A DNA stretch of 64,000 nt, from positions 330,256 to 394,255 of the forward strand of contig VZTJ01005231.1 in assembly GCA_013397795.1 (NCBI GenBank). The letters run 5' to 3'. The DNA comes from Orthonyx spaldingii (lineage: Eukaryota > Chordata > Aves > Passeriformes > Orthonychidae). The notes below the pieces were generated by a model. The model was not told the origin of the DNA. It searched no databases and saw only the letters and a list, made by a program, of their open reading frames with translations. Every line of letters begins with the position of its first letter. Positions within the stretch are counted from its first letter, which is position 1. The translations under genes were made by a program, and so were the position numbers. This document shows, piece by piece, positions 1-13,208 of the stretch.

Positions 1-3000
1 GCAGGCAGGTAGAACTCTTGCATATACATTTAGACACTGCAACATCCATACTTGCTCATTCATGAGGACAGAAGTGGAAGAAAAAATATGTCTGTCTTCT
101 GTCTTTACAGAAAAACTTTGTTCAAAGTCTGCTTCTTAGCAGGAATCACAGCATTTCACTTACTGAGCAATTTTCTAACCCCAAAGCATCCTTCATTAAA
201 TGGAGAAATGCCGCAACTTACACCAAGCAGAATAAAGTTGCAACCTGCACTGATAATGCCTCTGTAATTCATGTTGTTTAAATCATTAGTTATGTAGGAT
301 CTGGCAAGTCAATGAGCCTTGCTCAAAGTACAGAATCTCATTAATTCTGTCTTTTATGAGCCTTTTTTCTACCTAGTTTGAGGACATTTGGCCCATGATC
401 ACAGTTCAGGAGCTAGAAGAACCACCTTCCAAAGAACTAAATATTTAACTGATTAAAAGTACAAAATCTGTCTGGTAAGCCTATGGTTTTTGTGATATTT
501 TTAGTACTTCTACAATTAACCCTAGCTCAGAAGAAGATCATCAGAAACAAACCAGACATGAAGAAATAGAACTGGGAACTCTTGTGCATGTATGAAATCC
601 TGGAGACCATGGTTTCATTCTTTTAAGGACAGCAGACCACAACAGGCACAACCCTACTAGCAGCTCCACTTCTAGATTACTCAGAATGTAATGCTGGTCT
701 CCAGCATTTCCTGTGTGTGTTCAGTTTCCCATCTATAAACTGGGAAAGGCAAGATGGAAATTTTTCCACTGCACCATAGAGATAAGAACCAGGCACCACT
801 GACTAAAACACATTTGCTTTCAAAATCCATGCATTCTCTTGTTAAGCTCTTTACATCACAGTTACTGACCTTTATTTTATGTACTGCAAGGCTATTCCAA
901 GCAAAGCAACAGTTCTGTATGATGCTCTTTTACTAACAGGGCTGGACAGAAAAATGCCCGAGGTAACAACATTAGATGTTATTCAGGCATGGGGAACAAG
1001 TGCCTTTCCAGGGTTTCCCTCAAGAATTAGCCTCTGGAACACTCATGCACCTGGCTTTGCAAGGGAGGTGTGGTACTGTGGGTGTTTTTCATGCCTGAAA
1101 GATGAGTCATAACTTCAGCCCACAGAAGCAAACCTAATGAAAGGTGAGATTTTTCTTTTCCTTGCCACCCTTTGACATGTTTCTGTGAAGATGCCCAGTT
1201 ACTGGAACAAGCACAGCCAGGGAGCACCTGCTATTGCTGTCCAACTATCGAGAGGAGCTCATGCCAACATACACTTTACTTACAGGCACTTCTCCATAGT
1301 AATGCTGGATAATGCTTTGTAAATAAATAAATGTACCAAAATCACTTAGTCTTCATGGTGAGTAAGACTAGAGGAAGCCACTGGAGACATAAACACTGGC
1401 ACACAGAATCTTACTTGTGACCTGTCTATTCTAACATCCTGCCTCTGGCCTGAGCCATGTACTGAGTGTCTTAGAAAAAGAAACAAGAAAACCTGTTACA
1501 GCTAAGGTTTCAGATACGCCACTCCTTAGAAGGTTTTTTTGGGGTTTTTTTTTTGTGGTGATCACTAAATGTTAAACCCTAAAGCTTGAGGTAGTACTTC
1601 CACCTGACATGTTTGTTAGCATTAACAGCTATAATTCTGGATATTCTGGTTATTTATACAAAAGCGTTCAATCCCTTGCTTAATCCTGCTAAATCCTCTG
1701 GCCTCAGCAACGCCTCATGGCAACCATTTCCACAGTCAAATCACATCCATAGCCAGGGACTTCAGAGCTTGCAGGCTCACTGCCATGGAGTTGGTTAACA
1801 CAGCAGCTCTGCGGGCCTGAGGAGGCTCAGCACTAGCTGGGACTCTGCCCACAGGATACAATGAAATACCAAAAGCAGCGCCATTCCACCAGCCCTTCTG
1901 GAAAGCAAGGTGCAAAAACCAAGACAGAGGTTGGCTTCTGGCTCCCAAATTAACTCAGAGTAATTCTGCTGTCTGCACCAGATGTCTACATCTGTATAGT
2001 CCTGTCCCCATTCCTGGCACTGGAGTAGAACCCAAAGCTCTATGGTATCTCTCAACACTCACAGATGATCCAGGACTTCTGGGTTCCAAAATCCTCTTTA
2101 GTTAGGATGGTTGCAAGGAGCCTATACTTGAGAAATAGAGCTACTGCTGAAGCAGTAAGCTTACAGCTTGGGCTCTAAGGCTTTATTTCAAAGTGAAATC
2201 AAAATAGACCAAGAGAAAGGTACTTCATTTTGACTTACCACAGAAAGTTTAACCGCCTTTTTTTTCTCTCCCTCTGTTTTAAATGGAGCCAAAGTTTTAA
2301 CTTCTTTTCAAAACCAAAAGTTTTGCACCTGTGCCAAACATACATTTGGAATTCATTCAGTCATTCCTGTAGTCACTGCAGGACTAGTGAAAGGTGCACA
2401 CAGCTTGCCCTAAAGAAGGGTAACTAAAGCCAAGATTTGTGCACGGATTTTGGGAGGCCTTCTATCAAAATAGGAGGTCAAAATGGGAAACTAGAGACCA
2501 CAGATGTAATGTGACACACACAAATGTTTATCCTTATTATGATTTTTTATCACTACTGTCCACTGTTCAGAGACAATTAAAAGCAGCAAATTGGCTTTGA
2601 TGTGCCAATTAAAAACTTGCTGCAGAGAGCCTGATGCACTGCATAGACACACCTTTGCTGAAAAAAGTCAGAATTGCTTTGCATTTGAATCTCCCCAGGT
2701 GGGCTACTACAGAACTCTATAGCCACATGCCGATACAACTTACAAAAAAATTCACTACCTGGATAGCTTGTGAGAGGTTCTATATCCTGTTCTATATTCT
2801 GCGCCAACATTAAAAAAAATATAAATCAAGCATAGATCAACATTATTTATGATAGCTTAGGAACTGTCAGGCCTCTGCACACTTCCAGAGTCTCACTTGG
2901 AATCTGCAGAGGCTGATTATTAAAAGTAGTCCATGAACAAATTCATGCTGTAGATGATTCTCTTAATATATTAAAAAAAAAAATCAAAACCACTTGCGTT

Positions 3001-3325
3001 CATCAAGGACTCATTCTGTACAAATTGAAGAGAGAAACAAAACTAATACTTTTGGCAAATAATTTGTGACATGACATATTTAGAAAGTCATCAGTGTAAT
3101 ATCTGAGCTGAATCTGTCAGACAGAATTAATACACCTTAGACTATGCCAGCATAAGTATTTCTGGTGGTTTTGATGCTCTGAGAGGTCTCAGAGAAAGCT
3201 GAAAATTGATAAATCTGGATGAAAAGAACTAATTTTTTTAAAAAAGGAAATAAAATCACTTTGGATCATTTTTGAAAGTCTTGTGACATTTAGACCAATT
3301 TCAAGATATCTTGAGAGAACAGAGA
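1..3325. other. Unique AT-rich DNA, no gene recognised
   Basis: I see no protein family, RNA gene or transposon here. Open frames are all under about 90 codons, overlap on opposite strands and lack recognisable domains. The notable small items are a T/G-rich low-complexity run near 1531-1557 and a perfect 14-bp palindrome, TCAAGATATCTTGA, at 3301-3314. Both are the kind of thing expected by chance in AT-rich vertebrate DNA. The stretch could be intergenic or intronic. Confidence 0.6.
1531..1557. repeat. T/G-rich low-complexity tract
   Basis: Runs of T (7 and 10 long) are separated by GGGG. Similar T/G-rich tracts recur at 22.88, 27.83 and 60.88 kb. This is ordinary low-complexity sequence with no evidence of function. 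Confidence 0.75.
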
Positions 3326-3335
3326 CAGAAAACTC

Positions 3336-3911
3336 ATGAGCTCTGAATACTTGGATTTGGAGGCCATGGACAATTCCACTGGCTTTCACATCATTATGGG
3401 ATTCAGATCAAAATCAATCTCCTTGTTGCAAAAATCCTTCACAGGCTTAATCTGGCCAATCTGTGAACTGTGCCCCCTGTATTCAACAAGTACTGGCTTT
3501 CTTTCCATCCTTTCACTCATTCTTGCCTTTCTCTCCCACAACTCCCTGCATCTGCTTTGTGATTCACCAATCTACCCACACAGACAAAACTCAGCAGCAG
3601 CAACAAAAAGCAAACTCCTACTTCCACAAAGTCTCTTTTTGACACCTTATTTTCCCCTTGATTTCTCTCCTCTTCTACTATTGTTCACCATTTGCTTTGG
3701 TACCTCTGCTGATGTCCTGAGGGCAAAAGGCTTCTCAGACGAGGAAACGAGGCACTTCACTTCCACTTTCCATTTCCTACTCAATATAATTACCTCTATA
3801 CCTATACCAGATTGCATATGCTGTCCTATTTATCCCTGCAGTGATGGTGGTTACTACGGGAGGGATACTTTACAAAATAAAATGTATCATCCAGTTTAAC
3901 AATAGGATTGT
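3336..3911 (+). other. 187-codon open frame ending at AATAAA and an A tract
   Basis: This is the longest open frame in the window. I recognise no domain in the translation. The coding strand from about 3450 to 3800 is pyrimidine-rich, which by itself suppresses stop codons, so the length is weak evidence for coding. What makes it worth an entry is the end: an AATAAA hexamer at 3876-3881 is followed 30 bases later by 15 consecutive A (3912-3926). That is the spacing of a polyadenylated transcript end or a retrocopied mRNA. The A tract continues as an AAAAC-type repeat, however, so a chance low-complexity run is the simpler explanation. No start context or splice structure supports a real gene. 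Confidence 0.2.
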
Positions 3912-3990
3912 AAAAAAAAAAAAAAACAAAAAACCAAAAAAACAAAAAAAAACGAAAACCAAAACCTACAAAAAACTCCAAACAAACATG
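3912..3990. repeat. A-rich (AAAAAC-like) low-complexity tract
   Basis: Fifteen A are followed by interrupted A runs separated by single or double C (and one CG), grading into less regular A-rich DNA. The pattern resembles the tract at 50.35 kb. It could be a decayed poly(A) tail or simple replication slippage. Confidence 0.8.
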
Positions 3991-6900
3991 ATACTAAGAC
4001 TAGAGACTGTTAAGGTGGGAAAAAGTACAGTTATAAAATATATAGATTTGATTGTTCCCCAAAAGCAGCATGGCAATATTTTCTCCTATTGACAAAACAT
4101 CACCTACAGCAACATTTCTGTACGGGAACAGTAAACCCTTGGTGACTCTGCTTCAGAAAGAGCATTAGACTTTAAATCCTCCCTGAGCACATTTATGTTT
4201 AGCAGTTTAACACAGCCCTGGAACAGCACAACAAGGACTCGATGCATATCTGCACGTATATAACTTGCAAATAACTTACAAACTTTATTGATTTTGGAAG
4301 AGAAGGCCAGGTATTTCACATGTTTCCTAATTTAAAACATTCCATGCAAAGATTTGTTTATGACAACACTAGGAGAATTAAATATATTTATATTTGAGTT
4401 GGCAGATTTTGACTCAAAGGAAGATCTGCACCAACATCACCTCTGTACCCACCTGGAGGATAGAAAAACAACCATATAGGCAAAAAGCTGCAACATTTCC
4501 TTGGGTTGCTCACAGTGGGAAGCCAATAGAAAACAACTCCAGGTGCATGTTCATCACATATCAGATATTTGCATCAGGTGGAGAGGAAGAACATCTCTTC
4601 AAAAGATGCAGGGCACAGTAACCAGTGTTAAGAATCCTACACATATGTACTTAAATCCAGATCCTTAAGGAATTCAGTAGAAAAACTGCATTTCATGGAA
4701 TTATTCTTCTGATAATGAAGAGAAAGATGAGTGCCAAAACACAGTTTGCAGTAAAGGACACTCACTTCTTTTTCTTGCTCTATGCAGTTTTACTCATTTT
4801 CTCTGATTGCTTGTAAATCCAACAGCTGAAAAATCAGAGCTTTCAATGGCCTATTCTCCCCTCTGACTTCACCTTTTTATGGTGTGCTTTTCCAACCTTT
4901 CACTGTAAAACTTTCTCCGGTTTGTTCCACAACTCAGAGATTTCGTCCTTCAGACCATATTTCTTAAAATAATATCTTCAGCCTCACGGAGGTAAAACCT
5001 TTGATTTGATTATCTGTGCTATTATATGACTTATATGTTCATGCAAACTGTTTCAGGGTAAGCATAATAAAATATAAATATTCAATAAATATAACCATAG
5101 GGATTATTTTGTTCCATCAAATACCAATTATCACAAGCCTGAAAAAGATCTCCCATGCCTATCCAATTTCTCAAGAAAGAAAAAATAAGTCTGTGGTTCA
5201 GTACACCTCTATTATGAGTTTGGTCTATCCACAATATCCTTTTTTCATCCCAATGTTGTGTGACACTACTTTGCGCATATACAGCTACTAAAGAGAAAGA
5301 AGAAACTAGACATCAGGAAACAGGAACCACCTCAAAAAACAAGGAAGACCAGCACTTAGTTAAGGATTAAAGCAGCAGTCAGTCCCAGAGTAAGAAAGGA
5401 TAGACAGCATTTTGTCCTGCAGGGCAAGTGGAGCAAAGAGGAAAACAAATAGCTGGTAAATGAGGCACTGGGCACAGGAGTACATTCAGGCCCATACTTG
5501 ACAAAGGAACTCCATATGAGGCACTTGGCTACTACCCATAGTCAAGTCATAGCAAATTTCAGTGAGTCTCAAGGAGGCATCCCTGTACTGTCCCAACCTA
5601 GGACACAGTGAAAATTGAGGATGTTTAGAGGACATTACATCCTGCATCCTTTCAGGTGTGATGTTGTCATACATAATTATGTAATTTTGAAAGTCTAGGA
5701 ACAGCAACGGGATTGTTCCTTACAAAGTGAAGCTTCATCAACAGGCACAATATGAAAATGGGGAAGCCGTTCTCTTTCCATTCCCTATATTCCCCTTTCC
5801 TGCTTTATTTTACTCCCTCTCCATCTTCTGTTTAGAGATCATCCCACAGACCAAACCCAACTGGCACTCTAGGTTAATGAAAACAGTCCAGAAGTAAATC
5901 ACAAATTTCCTTAAACACTGGGGGATGAGTTATCAAGAAAAGACCCTTTTGCCCTTTGCTTCTCTCTAAGGAAAAAAATCATCATTAACTACCAAACACC
6001 ATGCAAGCTTTTAGCCAAAAATAGATTAATTGATATATTATGTGTTGGCTCATTTTAACTAAGCCTCATGAAGCAAACTCCTTGCTGGTTTATTTTTTTC
6101 CACTATTGGAATTATTTATATTATTTGCCATTCTTAAAAAAAAAAAAATTAGCAGCAATACAAACAACCCAGATACACTCCCTTAAACCACCAACAAATC
6201 ATTAACTGAGCACCAAGTTAATAGCTTAAGAATATAAAGTATAATATATTGTAGCAGCAGCGATAGAAAGAAAAAGATTTAAAGGGCATGGAACTATTAA
6301 AATTAGTTTTGAGAGAGCTCAATGTGAAATCAACCAGAAAATGATCATTCCACAACTATAAATACAAGTACTAAAACCAAGACAAAGTCTCTAGCTTTGT
6401 GAAAAAAAATCCATAAATTAAAAAAAAACACTCCCTAAACCATTTTAGGGGAAAGTATTTAATGCAGCTATAAAATAGGGACTCTGTTTTCTTTATATTA
6501 AGTGTAGCTTTGATTGAGTTTGCAGAATTAAACACTAATGTTATTGTAAGTAAAACACAAGAAACTGGAATTTGTGTTTGGCATATAATGAAGAAATAAG
6601 TGAGTCACAAAGTCAAAGGATGTGATATGCCTTTATATGGCTTAGTTAGTGTTACTTTCAATGCACACTAAAATAAAAGTATTCCTTATGCAAAGACAGA
6701 AAAATCTTTTCAAATATGCATAGAGAGTTCACAATCTAATATTCTGTATATATGTGCTGTGATCTGTAAATACAGATTAACATTTATAACACATTTGGGG
6801 TTAGGATGGACAGGTCTGATGGCTTTAGCATGTCCTCAACTACTTTGCAACAGCCTGAAGGAATACATCATTTTAGTTGTGGGGTTTTTTTACAGCATTT

Positions 6901-8557
6901 TAGATGACCTACTGCAATTGATCATGCCTATAAAATAAACTGGCAATTAGAAAGCCCAGTTTTGCCAGCTTTGACAATTTCTGTCAAAAGTGTGATGTAT
7001 CAGACTTTCTATCAAATCAACAATCTTTGATATTCTGGTTAAAGTTCCAGCTCCCAAAAATTAGCAATTATGTGAGGCCCAAAATTTCTCTATAAAACTA
7101 ACAGTGGTGTAAAAACACCCAAAACCCAACAGAACACAATTACCCGAACATATAAACAAACAAGACACTACAGTTACTCTGAACAGAGTTACTCTCAAAA
7201 CCCTCTGCCTATACGTCCCTGCTATATATCCATCAGGAACCAATAAAGTAGACAGGACATGTGTAATGAATCTACGTGACAGAAAACTAGTTGTAGCAAA
7301 GTTCAGACTTAATGAAAAAAATTTTAAAGTGTAGTAAAGCATATTTACTGGTGCCCAACAGTCTAAATATGTATATTAGTGCAGTGACAAGTAGAAGAAA
7401 TTTCTCTAAAAGATGAAACAGCCAGCCAGTGTATCAAAGCTACTGCAATGCACCCACATTGCAATTAATGTAGCTAAATATCTGATTCTGGAGTCACTGT
7501 GGGTTGGGTGCTTGAAAAGCCAAACATAAAATGACTGGGGTTAAAATAAGGACAACATTCACTATCAGCTGCATCAACATGACAGTGAAGACAGCAAAGA
7601 CAGAAAAGTCAAGAATCATTAAGTAACAAAGATGAAAGGAGAGCTGCAAGAGTAAACAAGCATTTTTGTTTTGTGTGGAAATGGAATGTTTCTTATGGAG
7701 ACATCTTTGAACTTGATAGAAATAGCGGACAAGCAGTAATGGCTCAGAAGCTCACAGCCAATTCAGCATGCAATTGTACTGTAGCTGCTCCGTGTACCAT
7801 TCTGAAATCTGCATTCCTTCTTCTTGTTAGCTATCCAATTGCATTTTGCTTTTCTGCAGGGAGAATCTAGTCTGCACCTGTTGTTACTAATTATAATTTC
7901 AAATATAAAATGAAAAGGATATAAGGATATATTGGTAGAAAGCCTACTGTGAAGATTTAATATCTAGTGTAGACATATTTGTGCAAACTGACATGTACTA
8001 GTACTCCACTGCATGTTTGGTCACACTGTATGTGGGACTTTATGAATCTAAGTGGTCCTGGAACAACTCTGTGAAATCAAATTGGTTACCCACAGGTTTG
8101 TAGAGGAGATTATACTTAAGTGGTGTCTCTTTATGGTGTAAGGATATACAAGTGATCATATTATCACTGCAAGTAATGATGTAGAGTATTCTGTAGGCAA
8201 AGAGTATTCCTACTTAGTTCATCAGCATGCCATGGTGAAAGACTGGAACAGAGGCCATTATCACATAAAGATCCGAACCTCTCACTGGGATACACCCAAA
8301 TAGCCCCATACTGGGAGCTGTAACACTTGGAAAGAGTGATCAGAGAGATCACAGGAACAGCTTTCTCCTGTGCCTTCACGTAAGGACCTGCTTTACAAAA
8401 AATCGCTAACAGCACTAATAGAGAATCAAGGACCTGCTGAGTACATTTCAACTGCTCTTCAGTGCTTTGATGCTGAGCACTTCCTGCAGAAAAAAGGAGG
8501 AAGTATGCTGATAAGATGAATACATCTCACTACCCTCTGCACATAACCAAGTGGCAT
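3991..8557. other. Unique AT-rich DNA, no gene recognised
   Basis: About 4.6 kb without a recognisable gene or transposon. Short open frames (at most about 95 codons) show no family resemblance. The part from roughly 6000 to 6800 is especially AT-rich with many TAAT and TTAAA words, but I see no repeat structure. No tRNA-like B box or CR1 piece was found. Confidence 0.6.
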
Positions 8558-8590
8558 AAAAGAAAGAAAAGAAGAAAAGGAAAAAAAAGA
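8558..8590 (+). repeat. Pure purine (A/G) tract, 33 nt
   Basis: An uninterrupted run of A and G (AAAAGAAAG, GAAGAAAAGG and similar) lies just upstream of the CR1 fragment at 8.66 kb. Polypurine tracts of this size are common in vertebrate introns and intergenic DNA, and no function is implied. Confidence 0.8.
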
Positions 8591-8660
8591 TAACTACATT
8601 CCCTTTGGCTGAGAGGTCTGGCATATATGATCTGAACTCAATCTCAACAGCAATTAGTTT

Positions 8661-9038
8661 TCATGCAGAGGTTGGAAGGGATGTCTGGATATCATCTTGT
8701 TCAAATCCCCACTCAAGCAGGGTCACCTAGAGCCAACTGCTCAGTACTACACCAGATTGCTTCTAAATATCTCTAAGGAGAGAGACCTCCAGGGCAACCT
8801 GTGTGACTGCTCAATCACCCTCACAGTAAGACAAGTGTTTCCTGGTATTCAGAGGTAACCTCCTGTGTTTCGGTTTGTGCCCATTACCTCTGGTCCTGTC
8901 ACTGGGCACCACTGAAAATAGTCCAGCTCTATCCTCTTCCCTCCCTCCCTTCAGGTGTTTTTATACTTTGATGTGATCCCCAAGCCTTCCCTTTTCCAAT
9001 CTAACAGACGTCTCAACAACCTTTCTTAAAGCTGAGTG
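8661..9038 (-). mobile_element. CR1 LINE fragment, 3' end (5'-truncated)
   Basis: Reading the plus strand, a degraded terminal motif (TCATGCAGAG) is followed by GGTTGGAAGGGATGTCTGG, then CAAGCAGGGTCACCTAGAG, then a segment matching the usual CR1 order (CCCATTACCTCTGGTCCTG, CTGGGCACCACTGAAAA). This is the reverse complement of a CR1 3' end, so the element lies on the minus strand with its 3' end at the left. About 370 bases remain, equivalent to the C-terminal end of the reverse-transcriptase ORF plus the 3' UTR. The many substitutions, and no usable reading frame, indicate an old inactive copy. The right boundary is uncertain by some tens of bases because the match fades after about 9010. Confidence 0.9.
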
Positions 9039-11623
9039 TAACCCAACACACATTTCTGCTACCTAGACACATATACCTGTTTAGAAGTAAACTGGGACCA
9101 ATTCATTTAATATTTCATCCAACAGACATGGTCACGACCCATACTGAGGAGTTTGCTAGCTTATCTGCAAGACTCTTTGCAATTCAGACTGAGTAGATAC
9201 TGGGTGTTACGTTTAAATATGCTTACAGAGAAATAATTCATTTGTTAGATTGTTTATGTGCAAATGTGAATATTGCCATTTCAACTAGTTCCACTTGCCA
9301 AAATTAGCAGAATATAAATACATGTCTTTCATGCAACATTATCCTAAAATGTCTGTTAGCACACGGTAAGGAAGAGGTATCGCATGATAAAGTACATACC
9401 AAAGACCTTGACCCCAGCAACGCTGGGACCAAAATGTCTATCTAGATACCTATGGCAAGACAGAGTTTTCCAAGTGAAAACATTTCAGCTAATAGCTGAA
9501 TCTAATACTTTGTTGGTGGGAGAGAAAATATAAGTATACAGCCTTTAAGGTTGCAGAGATAATTTTCCAAATATTGGTTTCATGAATCATTGCTAATATG
9601 GCTGCCTGCCTTCACTCACAATTGTGCAGGCCTCTGAATCACAGATCTCAACCCCTTATGTGCTGCCTCATAGCATTCTATCAGTATCTTCTACAGGTTT
9701 TAAAAATACCCCACGACTCTTCTGAAATGGCTGCCAGTGCTTTAAATGAAGTAAACTCAAGCAGAAGTCTGGAAAGAGTCTGTATTTGGAGTTTGATTAC
9801 AGTTTAACCCTGGTAAATTTAAACCAATTTAGTTAGCAAGATATTTACAAGTAAGTGCTAATTCAGTTATGAACAGGGATTTTTTTTTTCAGTGTACTCT
9901 ACAGCACCTTGAAGCAAATTTGAACTAATGCAAAAAAAGTGGCCATTCCCAAACTAAACATCCACTATCTGAACCCCAAATTTAAAGTTGACTAGAGTTC
10001 AATGAATGTCATAGTCTTATGGAAGCATGGCTTTCCTTACACCCCTTAAACGACATATTAGATGAATTCATTCTTCTTTAGCTTTGATTCCATAAATTCA
10101 GTCAAGTTACTACTTGAATTTACAAAAGCACGTAATGTTAACAGATATGGTTTTGTGTGTCTCATTAGGAAAATACTGCCTCTTGAGGGAAAGACAACAT
10201 GAAAGATGTCCAGAGACATCTAACAATGAATTTCTGTGACAATCTACATACAAGCTCTCTCCACTCTCCAAGTTTAGCAGAAAGCTTGCTGCAATAAATT
10301 GGTCAGAATTGGACTCAGTCATTTACACCTGTGGGTTCATCACCATTGATGGAGCTCTGTTTGTACTCTGAGACCGAGTATGACCTATTGAACATATGCC
10401 ATTAAAAGTTGGCTTCACCACACTTTGAACTGTATGCTATGTAGAAAGCACTAGTGTTTTCCAGGAACCCCCAGACTTCCCACAGGAATACCAGCCCAAA
10501 TTCTGCATGATCAGCTCCTGCCTGGGAGGTGAAGGATTACCTTATATCAGTGCAGCTAATTCCGCTCAGGGCTGGTACATCATCTTACTTAGCCACAAGC
10601 GCAGAAACACAGAACAGACAAGCATTTCAACACTTCTGGCTAGGGGATCTTGCCCTCAGCACACATACTGATACTTGTACATGGTCTCCTGGCTGTCTAT
10701 ACTCCTGTCCATCTGTTGGGATGGCATGATGCCAGCTAACAAGGTAGCACGCCAGCCTCATTAGCAAAAATGTGCCAAATAAAGATAGGTTCCTTTGAAT
10801 GCACTGCTTTCAGAAGACAGCAAGAGCCAGGTCCCCACTAAAGAAAAACATCAAGAAGCTTCTACACATCCCCAGCATTACTACAGTTATTTTAGGTTTC
10901 TTCTCCCCTTTATTTTCAATATTCAAACACCTTCCCAAACATGGAAGTTTGAACAAAGTTGTTAGATATCAGAGATTGCCAGGCAAAGCAGGCATTAGTT
11001 CAACACACTCACTGGTAAGACCATTGCATGACTACAGGAAGTCCTATCCCTACATCTATACAGCACACTAAAATCCTTAGGAAAGAGCTTTCCCATCTAA
11101 ATCTGCACATTTCTTCACTGTTTTCTTTCTAATTGACTCTACTCCTTCATATTTTAAGAGCAGCTCTTCTCGCAGAACAAAACTATGATTTTTCAAACAC
11201 TGATTAGCCTCTTAAACAGAACCAGAGTTCTTACTGTTGGTAAGTATACAGGAAAGCCTTCACATCCAGTAGTACTCATTTAACTTCAATTTTAATGTGA
11301 GCTTGAAAATCACGGACACAGCTCAAGAATCTGCGATATTGTTGTATTCATAAATGTAGAAACTTTCCTATAAGCACTAATTTAGAGGTCTGGAGAAACG
11401 AAAACTCCCACTTTTCAGCAGTTCACATGTGCTCGCGAACCACACAGCCTCAGTTCCCTGAGATGAACAAGTCTGAAGAGCCACAATACCCAGGGTTTAT
11501 GAAATCAGACAATTTGCCAGCTCAAGGCATTACTGAGCACTCTGGAAATACTGGAAATTCTCTCCTGTAAAGTTTTATGCCTAAGCTGTGTATTGGCCAT
11601 ATAAAAAGAGTTGTCCAAAATTA
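9039..11623. other. Unique DNA, no gene recognised
   Basis: Nothing recognisable was found. A short hairpin (TTCAGCT, 3-nt loop, AGCTGAA) lies at 9484-9500 and is within chance expectation. Open frames of 65-90 codons have no family resemblance. No transposon remnant could be identified. Confidence 0.55.
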
Positions 11624-11644
11624 GGGTTGGGGGGAGGGGAGGGG
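11624..11644 (+). other. Canonical G-quadruplex motif
   Basis: Four G runs (3, 6, 4 and 4 long) are separated by loops of 2, 1 and 1 bases. This satisfies the classical G3+N1-7 rule on the plus strand. Very short loops generally favour stable parallel quadruplexes in vitro. It sits in otherwise AT-rich DNA with no recognised promoter, so a biological role is unproven. Confidence 0.8.
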
Positions 11645-13161
11645 CATAAAAGGAATTTATGTAATAAACATTGTTGAAAACAAGCAGGGAAATAGAAAAC
11701 ACAGTAAAGGTCTAAACAAAGCAAACAGAAGCAACATGAACTGATCCTCTCAGGTTAATACTCAAACCATCATAAAGATGCTCCAGCAGCCACAGAAAAT
11801 TACAGAAAACTCGATTTTCCTTTAAGAAACAGAGCTCAGACAAACCTACCCATACACCTCCAAAGGTCTTTCCTCAAGAGTTATTTCTCTGAACAGCACA
11901 TGCTGAGTTTACTGATGAGTAAAGATTTAATGAGTGTGGGCACCCTTCATGCTCTTACACAAGCGCTGAGTCCCTGCTCCCCAGCCACCTCTCCAATGGC
12001 ACCATGAAGGGACAGAAACAGGAAGCTATGTCTCACAAAAGAGTTGACTGATAAACCAAGGGTCCTGCCTGCCTCCATCTGTATAAAGTCCCTAGAAACA
12101 CTACATCAACATGATAGAGTCATTCATCCTTTTCGGAAGTCATCACAGGAGTGGAGCCTGTTCTTCACAGGTCAGTTCAGCCCAGTTATTTAACTGCTCT
12201 GTCTCCCAGACCCCACTGCTTTTGATACCGGCACATTGCTGGACTGGGCTCAGGTAGAGACTATGTTATATGCTCCATGACTCCAAAGCCAAAGAACAAG
12301 TTCCACCCTACCCTCTCCTTTCCCCCACAGAGATTCTGCCCTAGGAGCAAAAATAAAATATCTATCTCTCAGCCTTTAGTGCAGTTTGTCAATAGCAGCC
12401 CTAAACAGGGATCATACTCAGAAGCATCACTTTTGACAGCAATAGAGTATGTGCTGGTGGGGGGAAACACAGGGCATGGAGACAAGCAGATCTGGGAGAG
12501 GTGTGTGATAGTAAACACAGCCAGCATGAAGTTAACCATCTGCTGGGAGGTTTTTTGACACGTAAGATATTGAGCAAGCATGAATGAAATACAGCAAACC
12601 CCACCCGAGCACCAGACGCAATCAAATCTGACCCCCTTGAAATTTTTATTTGAGTTAATGTTACCTTTTAACAACCTTTCACTGCTCTCTGCAAAGATAA
12701 CAGGTGTCATTAAAACAGCTGTCACTGTGCCAATCTTCCCTGAGACACCTATTTATTTGGATCTTTCAAGAGAAACATAAATGAAATCAGTCATTCTATA
12801 TTAGAGGTTTCCCAGGGACAGTTAGTTGATTGGCATCTCGTACTAGTGGGCAAGTCACCGCAAGACACTTGTAGAAGACAACGTTTTCCTTGAAGTCTTG
12901 ATGCTTTAACATCTGACAGGAATGTGTTTATATGTATGGATTGATTGATTTTTTTTTTTTTTTTGATGAATGATATTCTGTGAAATATCAGAGAGAAAAA
13001 TGTCAGACATACATTGCATAGCAATTGAGGGCTAATGAAGATCCAGGTATTAAATCAATTAAGAAGTATCAAAAGCTACCTAATCATCAAGGAACAAAAT
13101 TGGCACCACAATATGTAGTGAGTATGGGAAAGCCTAATTTACTAAACATACCCTGCAGTCA

Positions 13162-13208
13162 CATAATTGCATGTAATTTTACCAGCATAATTAACTAATT
13201 TAATTACC
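13162..13208. promoter_or_regulatory. Cluster of TAAT homeodomain-type cores (candidate enhancer piece)
   Basis: Five TAATT words fall within about 45 bases, including two TAATTA sites (near 13188 and 13201) and a near-symmetric ATTGCATGTAAT. TAATTA is the core site of many homeodomain factors. In DNA this AT-rich some clustering arises by chance, and no conservation data are available here, so the regulatory call is an inference from motif density only. Confidence 0.2.

Noticed and set aside
3301..3314. 14-bp perfect palindrome
   Set aside because: Palindromes of this length in AT-rich DNA are near chance frequency in a 64-kb window, and nothing nearby supports a function.
8690..8715. B-box-like GTTCAAATCC, considered as a tRNA or SINE promoter
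   Set aside because: It lies inside the CR1 tail at a position where CR1 normally has a similar string; no A box or cloverleaf is present.
12369..12725. 118-codon minus-strand open frame with two overlapping alternatives
   Set aside because: Several frames are open over the same DNA on both strands and none resembles a protein family; consistent with chance.
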